From an uncultured Collinsella sp. (GTDB lineage: Bacteria > Actinomycetota > Coriobacteriia > Coriobacteriales > Coriobacteriaceae), in the NCBI GenBank assembly GCA_958427895.1, contig CAUADW010000005.1, forward strand, positions 1 through 47,021: a DNA stretch of 47,021 bases. The letters are read 5' to 3'. Of the stretch, positions 9,022 through 18,053 are shown in pieces. Under the pieces are notes generated by a model. The model had not been told where the DNA came from. It did not search any database and saw nothing but the letters and a program-made list of their open reading frames with translations. Each line of letters starts with the position of its first letter. Positions within the stretch are counted from its first letter, which is position 1. The position numbers and the translations under genes are program-made.

Positions 9022-9675
9022 CTACCCCTTCAATTCGGTCAGGTCGTGGGAGTCGAGCGACTTGGTGTCGTTCCAAATCCTCACGACGACGGCGGACATG
9101 ATGATGACGGCGAAGATGGCGTCGGTGGCGATGCCGATCTCGATGATCTCGGGGGCCGTGGGCGCGAGCAGAGCGAGCGTCACGTGGCTACCGTTCTCCA
9201 TAAGGCAGTACCCGAAGATCTGCTTGAGGATGTTGCGCTGGGAGATGATGCACGTGAGGCCGACGAAGAAGTGCGCGAAGCTGATGGCGAGGGCCGGAGT
9301 GGCCACCTCGGCGGTGGGCAGGCTCAGGCGCGTGACCACCGCGAAGCAGACGGCCACCTCCAGACCGGTGAGGATGATGGTCCAGGCCGGCTTGATGGAG
9401 GAGGTCAGCGTGCTATCGGCAGGCGAACCCATCTTCTTGTAGGCACGGTTGAGAATGAACGGAACGAGGATCACCTTGGTGACGAAGGCCGACGCGGCCC
9501 ACATGAGAAGCTCGGTGGCACCGGTGGTGAGGCCCAGGGTGAGCAGCACGCCCACCAGGACAACCGACTGGATCGCGTACCACTTGATGGCGGACGGGAT
9601 GGTCTTCGAGACGACCACCATGGTGGAGGTCACGATCAGAAGACCGCCCAGGATATTGACTAACGAATAACCCAT
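9022..9675 (-). CDS. hyfE: Hydrogenase-4 component E (NuoK-like membrane subunit)
   Basis: 217 residues with about seven hydrophobic segments. Family members are membrane subunits combining NuoK-like and extra helices. Recognisable pieces are WYAIQSVVLVGVLL at the N-terminus, SAFVTKVILVPFILNRAYKK, and near the end LMENGSHVTLALLAP, where a conserved Glu sits in a helix as in NuoK. It starts after GGAGGTAGG and ends 3 bases before hyfF, so it belongs to the operon. Role: part of the proton-translocating arm. Confidence 0.9.
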   Translation of the reverse strand: MGYSLVNILGGLLIVTSTMVVVSKTIPSAIKWYAIQSVVLVGVLLTLGLTTGATELLMWAASAFVTKVILVPFILNRAYKKMGSPADSTLTSSIKPAWTIILTGLEVAVCFAVVTRLSLPTAEVATPALAISFAHFFVGLTCIISQRNILKQIFGYCLMENGSHVTLALLAPTAPEIIEIGIATDAIFAVIIMSAVVVRIWNDTKSLDSHDLTELKG

Positions 9676-9685
9676 GTCCTACCTC

Positions 9686-11143
9686 CTAACCCATCCAACT
9701 AGAGGACAGAGGACCGGCGACGACGACCATGATCATGAGGACGACGAACACGAACGCCATGGCGCGCGGAAGGGGCTGGCCGGCGGCCACGGTCTCGCTC
9801 GGCTCACCGGGCAGGACCTTACCCATCCAACGCAGGAACCATGCGAAGGTGGCGACGGTCTCGACGACCATGACGCACACGAGGACAAAGATGACCGTGT
9901 TGGTAGCACCAACCGCGAAGCCACCGGAAATGATCTGGAACTTGGAGAAGAACGTGCTCATGGGGGGCACGCCGGCGATAGCGGTCGCGGCGACCGCGAA
10001 GCCCACGCCCGTGACCGGGTACTTCTTCATGAGGCCCTGGATCTTGGGCAACATACGGGTTCCCAGCGTGAAGCTGAGGGAGCCGGCGATGAGGAAGAAC
10101 AGGGTCTTGGTGAACGCGTGGTTGAAGATGTGCTCGACGGCGCCGTTGAACGCCATCTGGCTTCCGAACACGGAGAGGCCCAGGCCGAAGAACACGTAGG
10201 CGAGCTGCGCGATCGTCGAGAAGGCGAGCAGGCGCTTCATATCCTTCTGGGGCAGGTACATGAGGAAGCCGAAGAGCATGGTCACGACGGCGTCGATGAT
10301 GGCGACCCAACCGACGATCTCGGGGATATCGCCGGCACTCGCAAGAGCGCGGGCGAACACGCACACGCCGACCTTCACCATGGACGCGCCATGGAGGTAG
10401 GCGGAAACGGGCGTGGGGGCCTCCATTGCGGAGGGCAGCCACATGTAGAGCGGGAACTGGGCGGACTTGGCCCAAGCGGCGAACAGGATGAGCAGCAGCA
10501 CGACGGTCTTCATACCGGAATCGAGCTGGGAGATCGCGCTCAGCGCGAACGTGCCGGTTCCGGCGAACAGGAAGGCCGCGCCGATGTAGAGTCCCAGAGC
10601 GCCGATATGGGTGATGATGAGCGCCTTCATACCGGCCTTCTTGGCCGTGGGCGTCATGTAGTAGCTGATGAGGCCCCAGGAGCACACGCCGGTGATCTCG
10701 AAGAAAACGAGCTGGCCGACGATGGTGGAGCTGTAGGCGAGACCGGCCATGGCGCCGATGAACGTGGAGAAGTACACGTAGAAGCGGCGACGGGGCGCGT
10801 CGGGATGCTCCTTGTTCTTATCGCTCATGTACGGGAACGAATAGATGACGACGAGCAGGCCGATAGCGACGAACGCGGGTGCGAGCAGCGTGCTCATCCG
10901 GTCGAATATGAAGCCCATGACCAAGGTCTGGCCCATACTCGCCCAGGTTACATCGACCGCGTTCATGCCGTTTCCGGCAAACGTCGCGGCCAAGCCAACG
11001 GAAGCGACCGTGGCGATGCCGCCGGCAAAGGCGCAGATCCATTTAGCGTAGGGACGCGGCAGCATGACGATGAGCAGGGAGCCCAGCATGGGGACGGCGA
11101 TCGCCACCATGGCAAAGAGGGACAAGCTCGATTCGATTGACAT
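9686..11143 (-). CDS. hyfD: Hydrogenase-4 component D (antiporter-like membrane subunit)
   Basis: 485 residues, about 14 membrane segments, Mrp/NuoL-M family. Conserved stretches are VFFEITGVCSWGLI (Glu in a helix), AAWAKSAQFPLYMWLPSAME (Lys) and LLAFSTIAQLAYVFFGLG. With HyfB and HyfF it gives three antiporter-like subunits, the number of complex I, as in hydrogenase-4 complexes. The AAGGGAG ribosome site before the ATG is good, and it lies 10 bases upstream of hyfE. Confidence 0.92.
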   Translation of the reverse strand: MSIESSLSLFAMVAIAVPMLGSLLIVMLPRPYAKWICAFAGGIATVASVGLAATFAGNGMNAVDVTWASMGQTLVMGFIFDRMSTLLAPAFVAIGLLVVIYSFPYMSDKNKEHPDAPRRRFYVYFSTFIGAMAGLAYSSTIVGQLVFFEITGVCSWGLISYYMTPTAKKAGMKALIITHIGALGLYIGAAFLFAGTGTFALSAISQLDSGMKTVVLLLILFAAWAKSAQFPLYMWLPSAMEAPTPVSAYLHGASMVKVGVCVFARALASAGDIPEIVGWVAIIDAVVTMLFGFLMYLPQKDMKRLLAFSTIAQLAYVFFGLGLSVFGSQMAFNGAVEHIFNHAFTKTLFFLIAGSLSFTLGTRMLPKIQGLMKKYPVTGVGFAVAATAIAGVPPMSTFFSKFQIISGGFAVGATNTVIFVLVCVMVVETVATFAWFLRWMGKVLPGEPSETVAAGQPLPRAMAFVFVVLMIMVVVAGPLSSSWMG

Positions 11144-11159
11144 AGTTTCTCCCTTCTCC

Positions 11160-12083
11160 CTACACGCCTACGACGACGAAGACGAACGCGAGGACCGCGA
11201 TGCCGACGACGGCCCAGGTCTGGTTACCGAGCACCTTGAAGCGCGAACGGGAAACGGAGTTCTCGAGCACGCCGCAGACAACGAAATCGACCAGGCACTT
11301 GACAAGGAAGACGACGGCGCCCACGAGAGCGGTGACGCCGATGGTCGCGGGCTCTCCCCAGGGGATGAAGATGGAGGTGAACCAAGCGACGACCACGACC
11401 TGCTTCATGCCCATGGCGAGCTTCATCATGGCCAGGGACGGGCCGGAGAGCTCGGCGAGCGGGCCCTCCTGGAGCTCCTGCTCGGCTTCGGCCTGATCGA
11501 ACGGAAGCTTGCCGAGCTCCATATAGCAGGCGGCCGCGAAGGCGACGCCGGCGAGGATGACGGCGACGACGCTCGAGACGTTGCCCGTAACGATGTGCTG
11601 ACCCATGGTCGCAATGTCCGTGGAGCCGCACACGATGGCGACGGTAAACAGCGCGATGAGCATGGACGGCTCGATGAGCACGCTCATGAGGAGCTCGCGG
11701 ATACCGCCGAAGCCCGCGTAGGCGTTGGAGGAATCCACGCCGGACAGCGCGAAGAAGAAGCGGGACAGCGCGAGCGCGTACATGATGGTGATGGCGTCAC
11801 CAAAGACGGGCATGGGGCTCTCGAGCGTGAACATGGGCAGGCCCATGGCGAGCATGAACGACACCGCGAGGAACAGCGGCGGCATGATGCGCAGCACGAA
11901 GCTCGAGTCGGAACTCACGGACTCGGGACGCGCCATGAGCTTCGCGAGGTCCCGGTAATCCTGAAGGATGGACGGACCGCGGCGATTGTGCATCTTCGCG
12001 CGAATCACACGGGCGAGGCCGGAGAAGAAGGGCGCGACCAGCATGACCACGAGGCCCTGCGCTATCGCAAGAACGATGTTCAT
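11160..12083 (-). CDS. hyfC: Hydrogenase-4 component C (NuoH-like membrane subunit)
   Basis: 307 residues with about eight membrane segments. NuoH/HycD family: the membrane subunit that docks the soluble hydrogenase arm. Marker stretches are RRGPSILQDYRDLAKL, AYAGFGGIRELLMSVLIEPS and PFDQAEAEQELQEGPLAE, the last being the cytoplasmic acidic loop shared with NuoH. A GGGGAGAGG ribosome site precedes the ATG. It is placed between hyfB and hyfD. Confidence 0.94.
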   Translation of the reverse strand: MNIVLAIAQGLVVMLVAPFFSGLARVIRAKMHNRRGPSILQDYRDLAKLMARPESVSSDSSFVLRIMPPLFLAVSFMLAMGLPMFTLESPMPVFGDAITIMYALALSRFFFALSGVDSSNAYAGFGGIRELLMSVLIEPSMLIALFTVAIVCGSTDIATMGQHIVTGNVSSVVAVILAGVAFAAACYMELGKLPFDQAEAEQELQEGPLAELSGPSLAMMKLAMGMKQVVVVAWFTSIFIPWGEPATIGVTALVGAVVFLVKCLVDFVVCGVLENSVSRSRFKVLGNQTWAVVGIAVLAFVFVVVGV

Positions 12084-12100
12084 AATATCCTCTCCCCTCT

Positions 12101-14119
12101 CTAGACCATGACCACGGCGAGCACGAGGAAGACCACGAGCGCCGCGACGATGTAGCAGATGTATACGGAGTAGTTGCCGCCCTCGATCTTGGAGGCGAGG
12201 CCGGCCAGCTTATCGGCACCCTCGCTCGGTGCATCGACCAGGAAGCGGTCGGGCAGGGGCTCAACGCCCTGGGCGACACCGGTGAGCTTCTGGAACACGT
12301 GCGCGATGGACCAGCAGATCTTGGTGCATACCTCGCGCAGGGTGTAGAGCGGGCCCATGAAGAGCTCTACGTCTGACGCGAAGCTCGTGGCGACGACGGG
12401 CATGTGCTCGTTGGGCTCGTAGCCGCACGCCCAAGGGTCGGTCTTCTTAGCGGGGGCCTTGGTGCCGAGGCAGGACCTCAACACGAACGCGAGGCCGGTG
12501 AGGACCACGAGCGCGATGGCGATCGCGGGGGTGGAGGTGGCGGCACCGGAAATCTCGTTCACGAGAGACACGCCCGAGGTGGCTGTGACGGCGGAGCCGG
12601 CAAGCACGCTCTGGGCGACGTCGCCCAGAACCGGGGCGATGACCGGGGAGCCGATTCCCAGTACCACGCAGATGGCCGCGAGGAGCATCTGCGAGAACAA
12701 CATCGGAGCCGGGGACTCCTTGGCGTTCGCGGCCTCCTGGGAACGAGGGCTGCTCGCAAACGAGACGCCGTAGGCCTTCACGAAGCACGTGACGGCCAGG
12801 GCACCGGTGATGGCGAGGGCGGCCGCGGAGGCGACGGCGAACACCATGACGACCGGGTCGGAGAGCGTCGAGATGTTGAACAGGGACTGGTAGGTGAACC
12901 ACTCGGAAACGAAGCCGTTGAGCGGCGGGATGGCCGAGATGGCAAGGGCACCGATGAGGAAGCAGACGGCCGTGACCGGCATGCGGCGGAACAGACCGCC
13001 CATCTTCTCCATGTTGCGCGTACCCGTGGCATAGAGCAGGGAGCCCGCGCCGAGGAACAGCTCGCCCTTGAACATGGCGTGGTTGAGCGTGTGGTAGAGG
13101 GCGGCCATGAGCGCGATCGTCGCGATGACGTCGTTGCCCAGGGCGTGCGCCGTCATGGACGCGCCGACACCGAGCAAGATGATGCCGATGTTCTCGACGG
13201 AGTGATAGGCAAGCAGGCGCTTGATGTCGTGCTCGTGGAGGGCGTAGACGACACCCAGGACCGACGAGATGGATCCGAAGACCAGGACCATGAGGCCCCA
13301 CCAGAGCTGGACGCCCGAACCCGCGAGCAGGTCGAGACCGACCTTGAGGATTCCCAGGATGCCGATCTTGATCATGCCGCCGGACATGAGGGCGGACACG
13401 TTGGACGGCGCCTCGGGGTGCGCCTGGGGCAGCCAGGAGTGCAGCGGAATGATACCGGCCTTCGCGCCAAATCCGAAGAACGCGAGGACGAAGCACGCGG
13501 AGGAGACGGCGGGTCCAAAGTCATGCGTACGGAAATCACTGAAGCTGAAGGAACCGCCCACGCCGTTGGTCATGAGCAGGAAGCTCGCCATGATGAGAAC
13601 GAAGCCCACGTGCGCGATGACGAAGTAGAGCCAACCGCCCCTAATGGAGTTCTTGTTCTCCTCGATAACGACAAGGAAGTAGCTCGTAAGGGACATGAGC
13701 TCAAAGGCGACCAGGAACCAGAACACGTTGTCGGCGGTGATGACGAGCATCATCGAGGCGACGAAGGTGTTCATAAAGAAGCCGGCGCGCCCGACCTTGC
13801 CCGGGTACTCGTCGAAGTAGGACAGACCGTAGATGAAGCCCGCAAAGGCGAGAATCGAGATGAGGACCACGATCAGGCCCGCAAGGCCGTTGAGCAAGAG
13901 CTCGAGACGGGCGAACGGGAAGAAGAAGACCGTGTTGAGGGACGAAACGTCGCCAAGCACGGCCTCGAGGCCCGCGATGAACGACAGCACGGCCGCGACG
14001 GCGCCGATAAGGCAGCCGGCGGTTTTGGCGGCGTTATCGGCCTTGATCAGCAGAACCGAGGCGAGCGCACCGATGCACGAGACGGCAAGCGATGCGATAA
14101 ACAGCGTCATGCTATCCAT
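12101..14119 (-). CDS. hyfB: Hydrogenase-4 component B (NuoL-like membrane subunit)
   Basis: 672 residues, about 16 membrane segments, the longest antiporter-like subunit. Conserved segments include FWFLVAFELMSLTSYFLV (Glu), GFGAKAGIIPLHSWLPQAHP (Lys) and LLAYHSVENIGIILLG (His and Glu). The soluble stretch near residue 560-620 is typical of HyfB/HycC. Its start overlaps the end of hyfA by 8 bases, suggesting coupled translation. It probably carries one proton path of the complex. Confidence 0.94.
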   Translation of the reverse strand: MDSMTLFIASLAVSCIGALASVLLIKADNAAKTAGCLIGAVAAVLSFIAGLEAVLGDVSSLNTVFFFPFARLELLLNGLAGLIVVLISILAFAGFIYGLSYFDEYPGKVGRAGFFMNTFVASMMLVITADNVFWFLVAFELMSLTSYFLVVIEENKNSIRGGWLYFVIAHVGFVLIMASFLLMTNGVGGSFSFSDFRTHDFGPAVSSACFVLAFFGFGAKAGIIPLHSWLPQAHPEAPSNVSALMSGGMIKIGILGILKVGLDLLAGSGVQLWWGLMVLVFGSISSVLGVVYALHEHDIKRLLAYHSVENIGIILLGVGASMTAHALGNDVIATIALMAALYHTLNHAMFKGELFLGAGSLLYATGTRNMEKMGGLFRRMPVTAVCFLIGALAISAIPPLNGFVSEWFTYQSLFNISTLSDPVVMVFAVASAAALAITGALAVTCFVKAYGVSFASSPRSQEAANAKESPAPMLFSQMLLAAICVVLGIGSPVIAPVLGDVAQSVLAGSAVTATSGVSLVNEISGAATSTPAIAIALVVLTGLAFVLRSCLGTKAPAKKTDPWACGYEPNEHMPVVATSFASDVELFMGPLYTLREVCTKICWSIAHVFQKLTGVAQGVEPLPDRFLVDAPSEGADKLAGLASKIEGGNYSVYICYIVAALVVFLVLAVVMV

Positions 14120-14729
14120 TGTTTACGCTCCCTTCTGCTTTCTCGGACAGACCCTGGGCCACAGCGGTAACGTCGACGACCGGACCGTTTTCGATCGAGC
14201 GCAGGCGCTTGGCCTCGTCGAGCTCGCGATCGGCCGCGCCGCCCATGACGGTCAGCGCCTTGGTGGGGCACGCCGCCACACAATGCGGACCGTCCGGATC
14301 GAAGGCGCACAGGTCGCACTTAACAGCGCAGGTGTACTGGCCGGGAGCCCACGTAAGCAGGCTGCTCAGGGACTTAGGATACGAAGGCGTCGGGTCGCAC
14401 ATGCCTGCGACACCGGCGATAGACGTGCCATCGGGATGGATGGCTCCGAAGGGGCACGCGATGGCGCACAGCCTGCACCCGATGCACTCCTGCTCCTTGA
14501 CGTGGATGCGATCGCCATCGTGCTCGATGGCATTCACCGGGCAGACCTCGGCGCAGGGGGCACCCTCGCAATGGTGGCAGGCAAGGGCGGCCGAAATACC
14601 GCCGGTCTTCACGAGCGCCAGGCGCGGCGTATCCTGAAGACCCTGCATCCGGTGGGCGTCGGCACAGGCGGACTGGCATGTTCCGCAGCCGATGCACCTC
14701 TCCGGGTTGATGTCGATGAAGCGGTTCAT
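14112..14729 (-). CDS. hyfA: Four-cluster ferredoxin subunit HyfA
   Basis: 205 residues with four 4Fe-4S Cys sets: CIGCGTCQSAC, CHHCEGAPCAEVCP, CIGCRLCAIACP and CDLCAFDPDGPHCVAACP. This is the HycB/HyfA/HydN electron-transfer family that links FdhF to the hydrogenase. The ATG at 14729 has AAAGGAAG at good spacing; a GTG two codons upstream is the alternative. The C-terminal 45 residues are charged and not conserved. It follows fdhF by 78 bases that hold a strong hairpin and overlaps hyfB by 8 bases. Confidence 0.92.
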   Translation of the reverse strand: MNRFIDINPERCIGCGTCQSACADAHRMQGLQDTPRLALVKTGGISAALACHHCEGAPCAEVCPVNAIEHDGDRIHVKEQECIGCRLCAIACPFGAIHPDGTSIAGVAGMCDPTPSYPKSLSSLLTWAPGQYTCAVKCDLCAFDPDGPHCVAACPTKALTVMGGAADRELDEAKRLRSIENGPVVDVTAVAQGLSEKAEGSVNNG

Positions 14730-14751
14730 CCCCACTTCCTTTCAAAATAAC

Positions 14752-14786
14752 GGGCCGGGCTCCCGAACGTACGGGACGCCCGGCCC
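14752..14786. other. Strong intercistronic hairpin between fdhF and hyfA
   Basis: A perfect 9-bp stem (GGGCCGGGC at 14752-14760 with GCCCGGCCC at 14778-14786) has a second inner pairing CCCG/CGGG. On the minus strand it is followed by GTTATTTTG, a weak T-tract, so it may be a partial terminator or an mRNA-stabilising or processing structure that lowers hyf expression relative to fdhF. Confidence 0.6.
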
Positions 14787-14807
14787 AAAAAGCCAACGAG
14801 AACGGGA

Positions 14808-17030
14808 CTACACGATTTGATTCACGTGCGTCTCGTCGTCGAACTTGGCGGCGCCAGGCTCAACGTCCTGGGGAGCAGCGGCGTCCACCAGAGCCTGCTT
14901 GAGCTCGGTGTACTGACGCTCTACCTCGCCCTCTGCCCAAACCTGGTCGGCAATGGCGTCGACCTGGCAGGCGGAGAACTTGTCCTCGGGCGTATGCGAG
15001 ACCGGGTCGACCTTGTGAATGGTCAGCTCGTTGCACTTGCCGATCCACCACTGGTAGGTCATGTAGACCGTGCCCTTATTGATGCGATCGCTCACGTCGG
15101 CGCGGCTGTATACCTGGCCGCGGCGGCTATGAATCGAGACGATGTCGCCGTTCTTGATGCCGCGCGCCTGGGCGTCCGCGGGATTCATGCGGACAAAGCC
15201 GGGCTCGTCGGCGAGCAGCGCCAGCGTCTTGCAGTTGCCGGTCATCGAGCGGCAGCTGTAGTGACCGACCTCGCGGACGGTGCACAGAATGAGCGGGTAC
15301 TCATCGTCGGGAAGCTCGGAGGGCGCCTCCCAGTCGTGCGCCATCAGGTTGGCGCGGCCGTCCTTGGTGGTGAACTTGCCACCAGCGAACATGTCGGGCG
15401 TACCGTGGTCGTTCACATCGGTGCTCTTGACGGGCCACTGGGCGTAGCCGCCCTCGGGAGCCATCTTCTCGTAGGTCGCGCCCACAAAGTTGGGGCACAG
15501 GCTAATGCACTCGTTCCAGATCTGCTCGGTGTTGTCGTAGTGCATGGGGTAGCCCATGCGCGTGGACAGGTCCGCGAAGATCTCCCAGTCGTGGCGGCAC
15601 TCGCCCTTGGGCGGAACAGCCGCGTCAAAGTGCTGGAAGCTACGGTCAGACGCGGTAAAGACACCCTCGTGCTCGCCCCAAGAGGTAGCGGGCAGGATGA
15701 CGTCGGCGAGCATGGTCGTCTGCGTCATAAAGATGTCCTGGCAAATGAACAGATCCAGCTCGGAGAGCGTCTTGCGCATGCCGGCCGAATCGGGCTCGGT
15801 CTGCACCGGATCCTCGCCGTAGTTGTAGAAGCAGTGCACCTTGCCCTCGTCGACCAGGTGGCCCAGGTCGGTGAGCTTGTAGCCCTCCTCGAGCGGGAGC
15901 TTTTCCTCGGGCACGCCCCAAGCCTTGGCAAACTTGGCACGCACGGCGGGGTCGGTGACTTTCTGGTAGCCAGGGTACAGGTTGGGCAGCATGCCCATAT
16001 CGCAGGAGCCCTGGACGTTGTTCTGGCCACGCACGGGCGCGAGGCCAGAATTGGGTTTGCCGATCTGGCCGGCAACGCAGGCGATGGAGGCGATGGTGTG
16101 CACCGTCTTCAGGTTCTGCTTCTGCTGGCATACGCCCATACCCCAGCCAATGATGGCAGAGGGCTTCGCCGTGGCGTACATCTCGGCAGCTTGGTGGATC
16201 AACGCGGGCTCGACACCCGTGATGTCCTGTACGGATTCGGGAGTGTAGTTCTTGATGGTCTCCCACCACTCGTCAAAGCCGTTCGTGTGCTCGGCGACGA
16301 ATTCCTTGTCGTAGAGGCCATCGTTGACCAAGCAGTTAGCAAAGGCGTTGAGGAACGCAACATTGCAACCGTTCTTGATCGGAAGGTAGAGATCGGCGAT
16401 ACGCGCGGTTTCGATATGGCGCGGGTCGGCGACGATGATCTTGCAACCCTTTTCTTTGGCTCGCACGATACGCCTTGCGACGATGGGGTGCGAATCGGCA
16501 GGGTTATAGCCGAAGAGGAAAATGCAGCCCGCATCCTCCATACCGGGGATGGAGCATGACATGCAACCTGAACCAACCGTGTCCATCAGACCGAGGACAG
16601 TAGGGCCGTGTCAAGTACGGGCGCAGTTGTCCACGCTGTGGGTGCCGATGCACGCACGCGTAAACTTCTGCATGACGTAGTTCGCCTCATTGCCGCCGCC
16701 TCGCGAAGAGCCGGTGGTCATGACAGCGTTAGGACCATATTCGTCAATTATGGCCTGCATCTTAGATGCGGTGAAATCCAGTGCCTCGTCCCAGCTTACG
16801 CGCTCAAGATCCGCGCCCTTAGTGCGGCGGATCATCGGGTGCAGTACGCGAGGAGTCAAGATCTTGGTGTCGTTGATGAAGTCGTAGCCGCTCATGCCCT
16901 TAAGGCACAGCTCGCCCTGATTGGTGATGCCGTTGAGCGGTTCGGTACCCACGACCTGGCCGTTTTGGACCAAGAGGTTAAACTGGCAACCGGCGCCGCA
17001 GTACGGGCAGATCACTTTATGCTTCTCCAT
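14808..17030 (-). CDS. fdhF: Formate dehydrogenase H, UGA-encoded selenoprotein
   Basis: A 740-residue formate dehydrogenase read through an in-frame TGA at 16613-16611. The first part (139 residues) has the 4Fe-4S motif CPYCGAGC with a fourth Cys in QGELCLKG. The context CART-[TGA]-HGPTVLG matches the selenocysteine site of E. coli FdhF, also at residue 140. Downstream landmarks are FGYNPADSHPIVA, NPVRGQNNVQG-type (here PVRGQNNVQGSCDMG), SWGEHEGVFTASDR and TVREVGHYSCRSMTGNC, all FdhF signatures. It oxidises formate to CO2 at a Mo/W bis-MGD site and passes electrons to HydN/HyfA ferredoxins. Start at 17030 behind GGAGGG. A gene caller that does not know Sec will show two fragments. Confidence 0.95.
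16581..16613 (-). promoter_or_regulatory. SECIS element and Sec UGA codon of fdhF
   Basis: Counting the T of TGA as base 1, GTCC (16-19) pairs with GGAC (30-33) and TC (20-21) with GA (27-28), leaving T29 bulged and a GGTCT loop at 22-26. The E. coli fdhF SECIS has the same GGUCU loop at the same distance from UGA. The bulged U is on the 3' side here and on the 5' side in E. coli, a difference worth noting. Confidence 0.85.
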
Positions 17031-17106
17031 GACACCCTCCTTCCTTTCTCTGCTACCGATTAATCGGTACGTATTTGACAATCGTTGGGATTGTATGGCC
17101 GCCCGC

Positions 17107-17625
17107 CTACGCCTCGTTTTCGATGGTGGCGCGGGCACGCTCGGCAGTCAGCTCCGCCAGGCGTTCCTCGTCTACCAGGGTGAGGCCCTTGGTCGGGCAC
17201 GCCTCGGCACACGCCGGACCGCCGGGACGGTCCACGCACAGGTCGCACTTGAGCACGAAGCTCTTGGTCTGCGAACCCACGCGCACGTCGCCCATCAAGA
17301 CGGGGACCTGCGTGGTCGCCACGCTCACGGCGCCAAAGGGGCATGCCATGACGCAGCTCTTGCAGCCGATGCAGTTGTCCTCGTTAACGCCGATACGATG
17401 GTTCTTTGGATCAAAGAACAAGGCGCCCGTGGGGCAGGCCTTGGCGCACGGAGCGTCCTCGCAGTGGTGGCATGCCACCGGCGCGGAAATCTCGTAGGTG
17501 CGCGTCACGCGCAAGCGAGGTGCGGCGATGTTGCCGGGAATATCGTGTGCCTCGATACACGCCGCCATACAGGTTTGGCATCCAATGCAGCGCGAGGAAT
17601 CGGCTACGACTCGTTTATTGCCCAT
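17107..17625 (-). CDS. Four-cluster ferredoxin, HydN/HycB-like
   Basis: 172 residues with CIGCQTCMAAC, CHHCEDAPCAKACP, CIGCKSCVMACP and CDLCVDRPGGPACAEACP: four 4Fe-4S clusters, the HydN/HycB family. As first gene of the operon, 76 bases before fdhF, it most likely takes electrons from FdhF. Together with HyfA this gives two paralogous electron carriers; which one docks FdhF cannot be told. The ATG at 17625 is chosen because it begins at the conserved MGNKRVV and AGGAGGGAG lies about 8 bases upstream; upstream in-frame sequence runs into the intergenic palindromes. Confidence 0.9.
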   Translation of the reverse strand: MGNKRVVADSSRCIGCQTCMAACIEAHDIPGNIAAPRLRVTRTYEISAPVACHHCEDAPCAKACPTGALFFDPKNHRIGVNEDNCIGCKSCVMACPFGAVSVATTQVPVLMGDVRVGSQTKSFVLKCDLCVDRPGGPACAEACPTKGLTLVDEERLAELTAERARATIENEA

Positions 17626-17802
17626 GTTGTTCACTCCCTCCTGAATCCCATGCCGGAGAGACCCTGTCGACGTTGCCCCAAGCCGCCCGTGGCCTGGCAT
17701 CGGCGTATCGAATGCATGCGGCGAAACAGGCACTCGGTAGAATTTCTCCAACGGTATACAGGTTGAATATACGCAGTTGCAGGGGGCAAACTTGAGCATA
17801 AG

Positions 17803-17828
17803 CCCTGCAATACGGGTGTATTGCAGGG
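17803..17828. repeat. Perfect palindrome, probable operator or plus-strand hairpin
   Basis: CCCTGCAATAC (17803-17813), GGGT, GTATTGCAGGG (17818-17828). On the plus strand it is followed by GTTTT, so it could also act as a short terminator, but no plus-strand gene ends here. About 180 bases upstream of the first FHL gene, it is a good candidate binding site. Confidence 0.55.
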
Positions 17829-17958
17829 GTTTTGGCAGGTTGGAATTATTCTCTAGAAGCTATAAAGGTGAGTGTATTACATGCGTACATCCAAGGGAGA
17901 TTTCACGCTCGTTTATAAAGGACGTAATACGTTTGTGATAAATTTGGCGCTCATTAAC

Positions 17959-17986
17959 TTGAGTGCAATAAAGTAGTGGTTATAAG
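17959..17986 (+). promoter_or_regulatory. Candidate promoter of the toxin-antitoxin pair
   Basis: TTGAGT (17959-17964), 16-base spacer, TATAAG (17981-17986), 67 bases before the antitoxin ATG. It lies between an inverted TGCAATA/TATTGCA pair, a placement that would suit autoregulation by the antitoxin. Confidence 0.5.
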
Positions 17987-18053
17987 ATTAGCTATTAATA
18001 TCCGATGCTGCATTTGACCATTCATATTGCACGCTCATTAAGGGGGGCCAGTG

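Larger units (their letters stand above)
17626..18053. promoter_or_regulatory. Divergent control region between FHL operon and toxin-antitoxin genes
   Basis: 428 bases without a convincing gene, more AT-rich than the surroundings. It holds a perfect 11-bp palindrome at 17803-17828 (CCCTGCAATAC/GTATTGCAGGG), a further TTGCAGGGG at 17777-17785, a GTATTAC/GTAATAC pair (17874-17880, 17926-17932), a TGCAATA/TATTGCA pair (17964-17970, 18025-18031) and a CGCTCATTAA direct repeat (17948-17957, 18032-18041). These look like regulator sites for one or both flanking operons. I could not place a convincing FHL promoter. A 31-codon ORF from 17881 on the plus strand is probably chance. Confidence 0.6.

Noticed and set aside
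7447..14170. Very long open frames on the plus strand opposite the hyf genes, rich in Asp, Glu, His, Arg and Gly
   Set aside because: They are antisense reflections of hydrophobic, GC-rich membrane genes. The composition is that of reverse-complemented membrane codons, and the minus-strand genes carry clear family motifs and ribosome sites.
16611..16613. fdhF as a pseudogene broken by a stop codon
   Set aside because: The stop is TGA at the exact Sec position with a SECIS-like hairpin, and both halves are intact.
17881..17976. A 31-codon plus-strand ORF starting MRTSKGDF
   Set aside because: An AAAGGTG lies upstream, but the ORF is short, ends in the antitoxin promoter and shows no conservation that I can judge.
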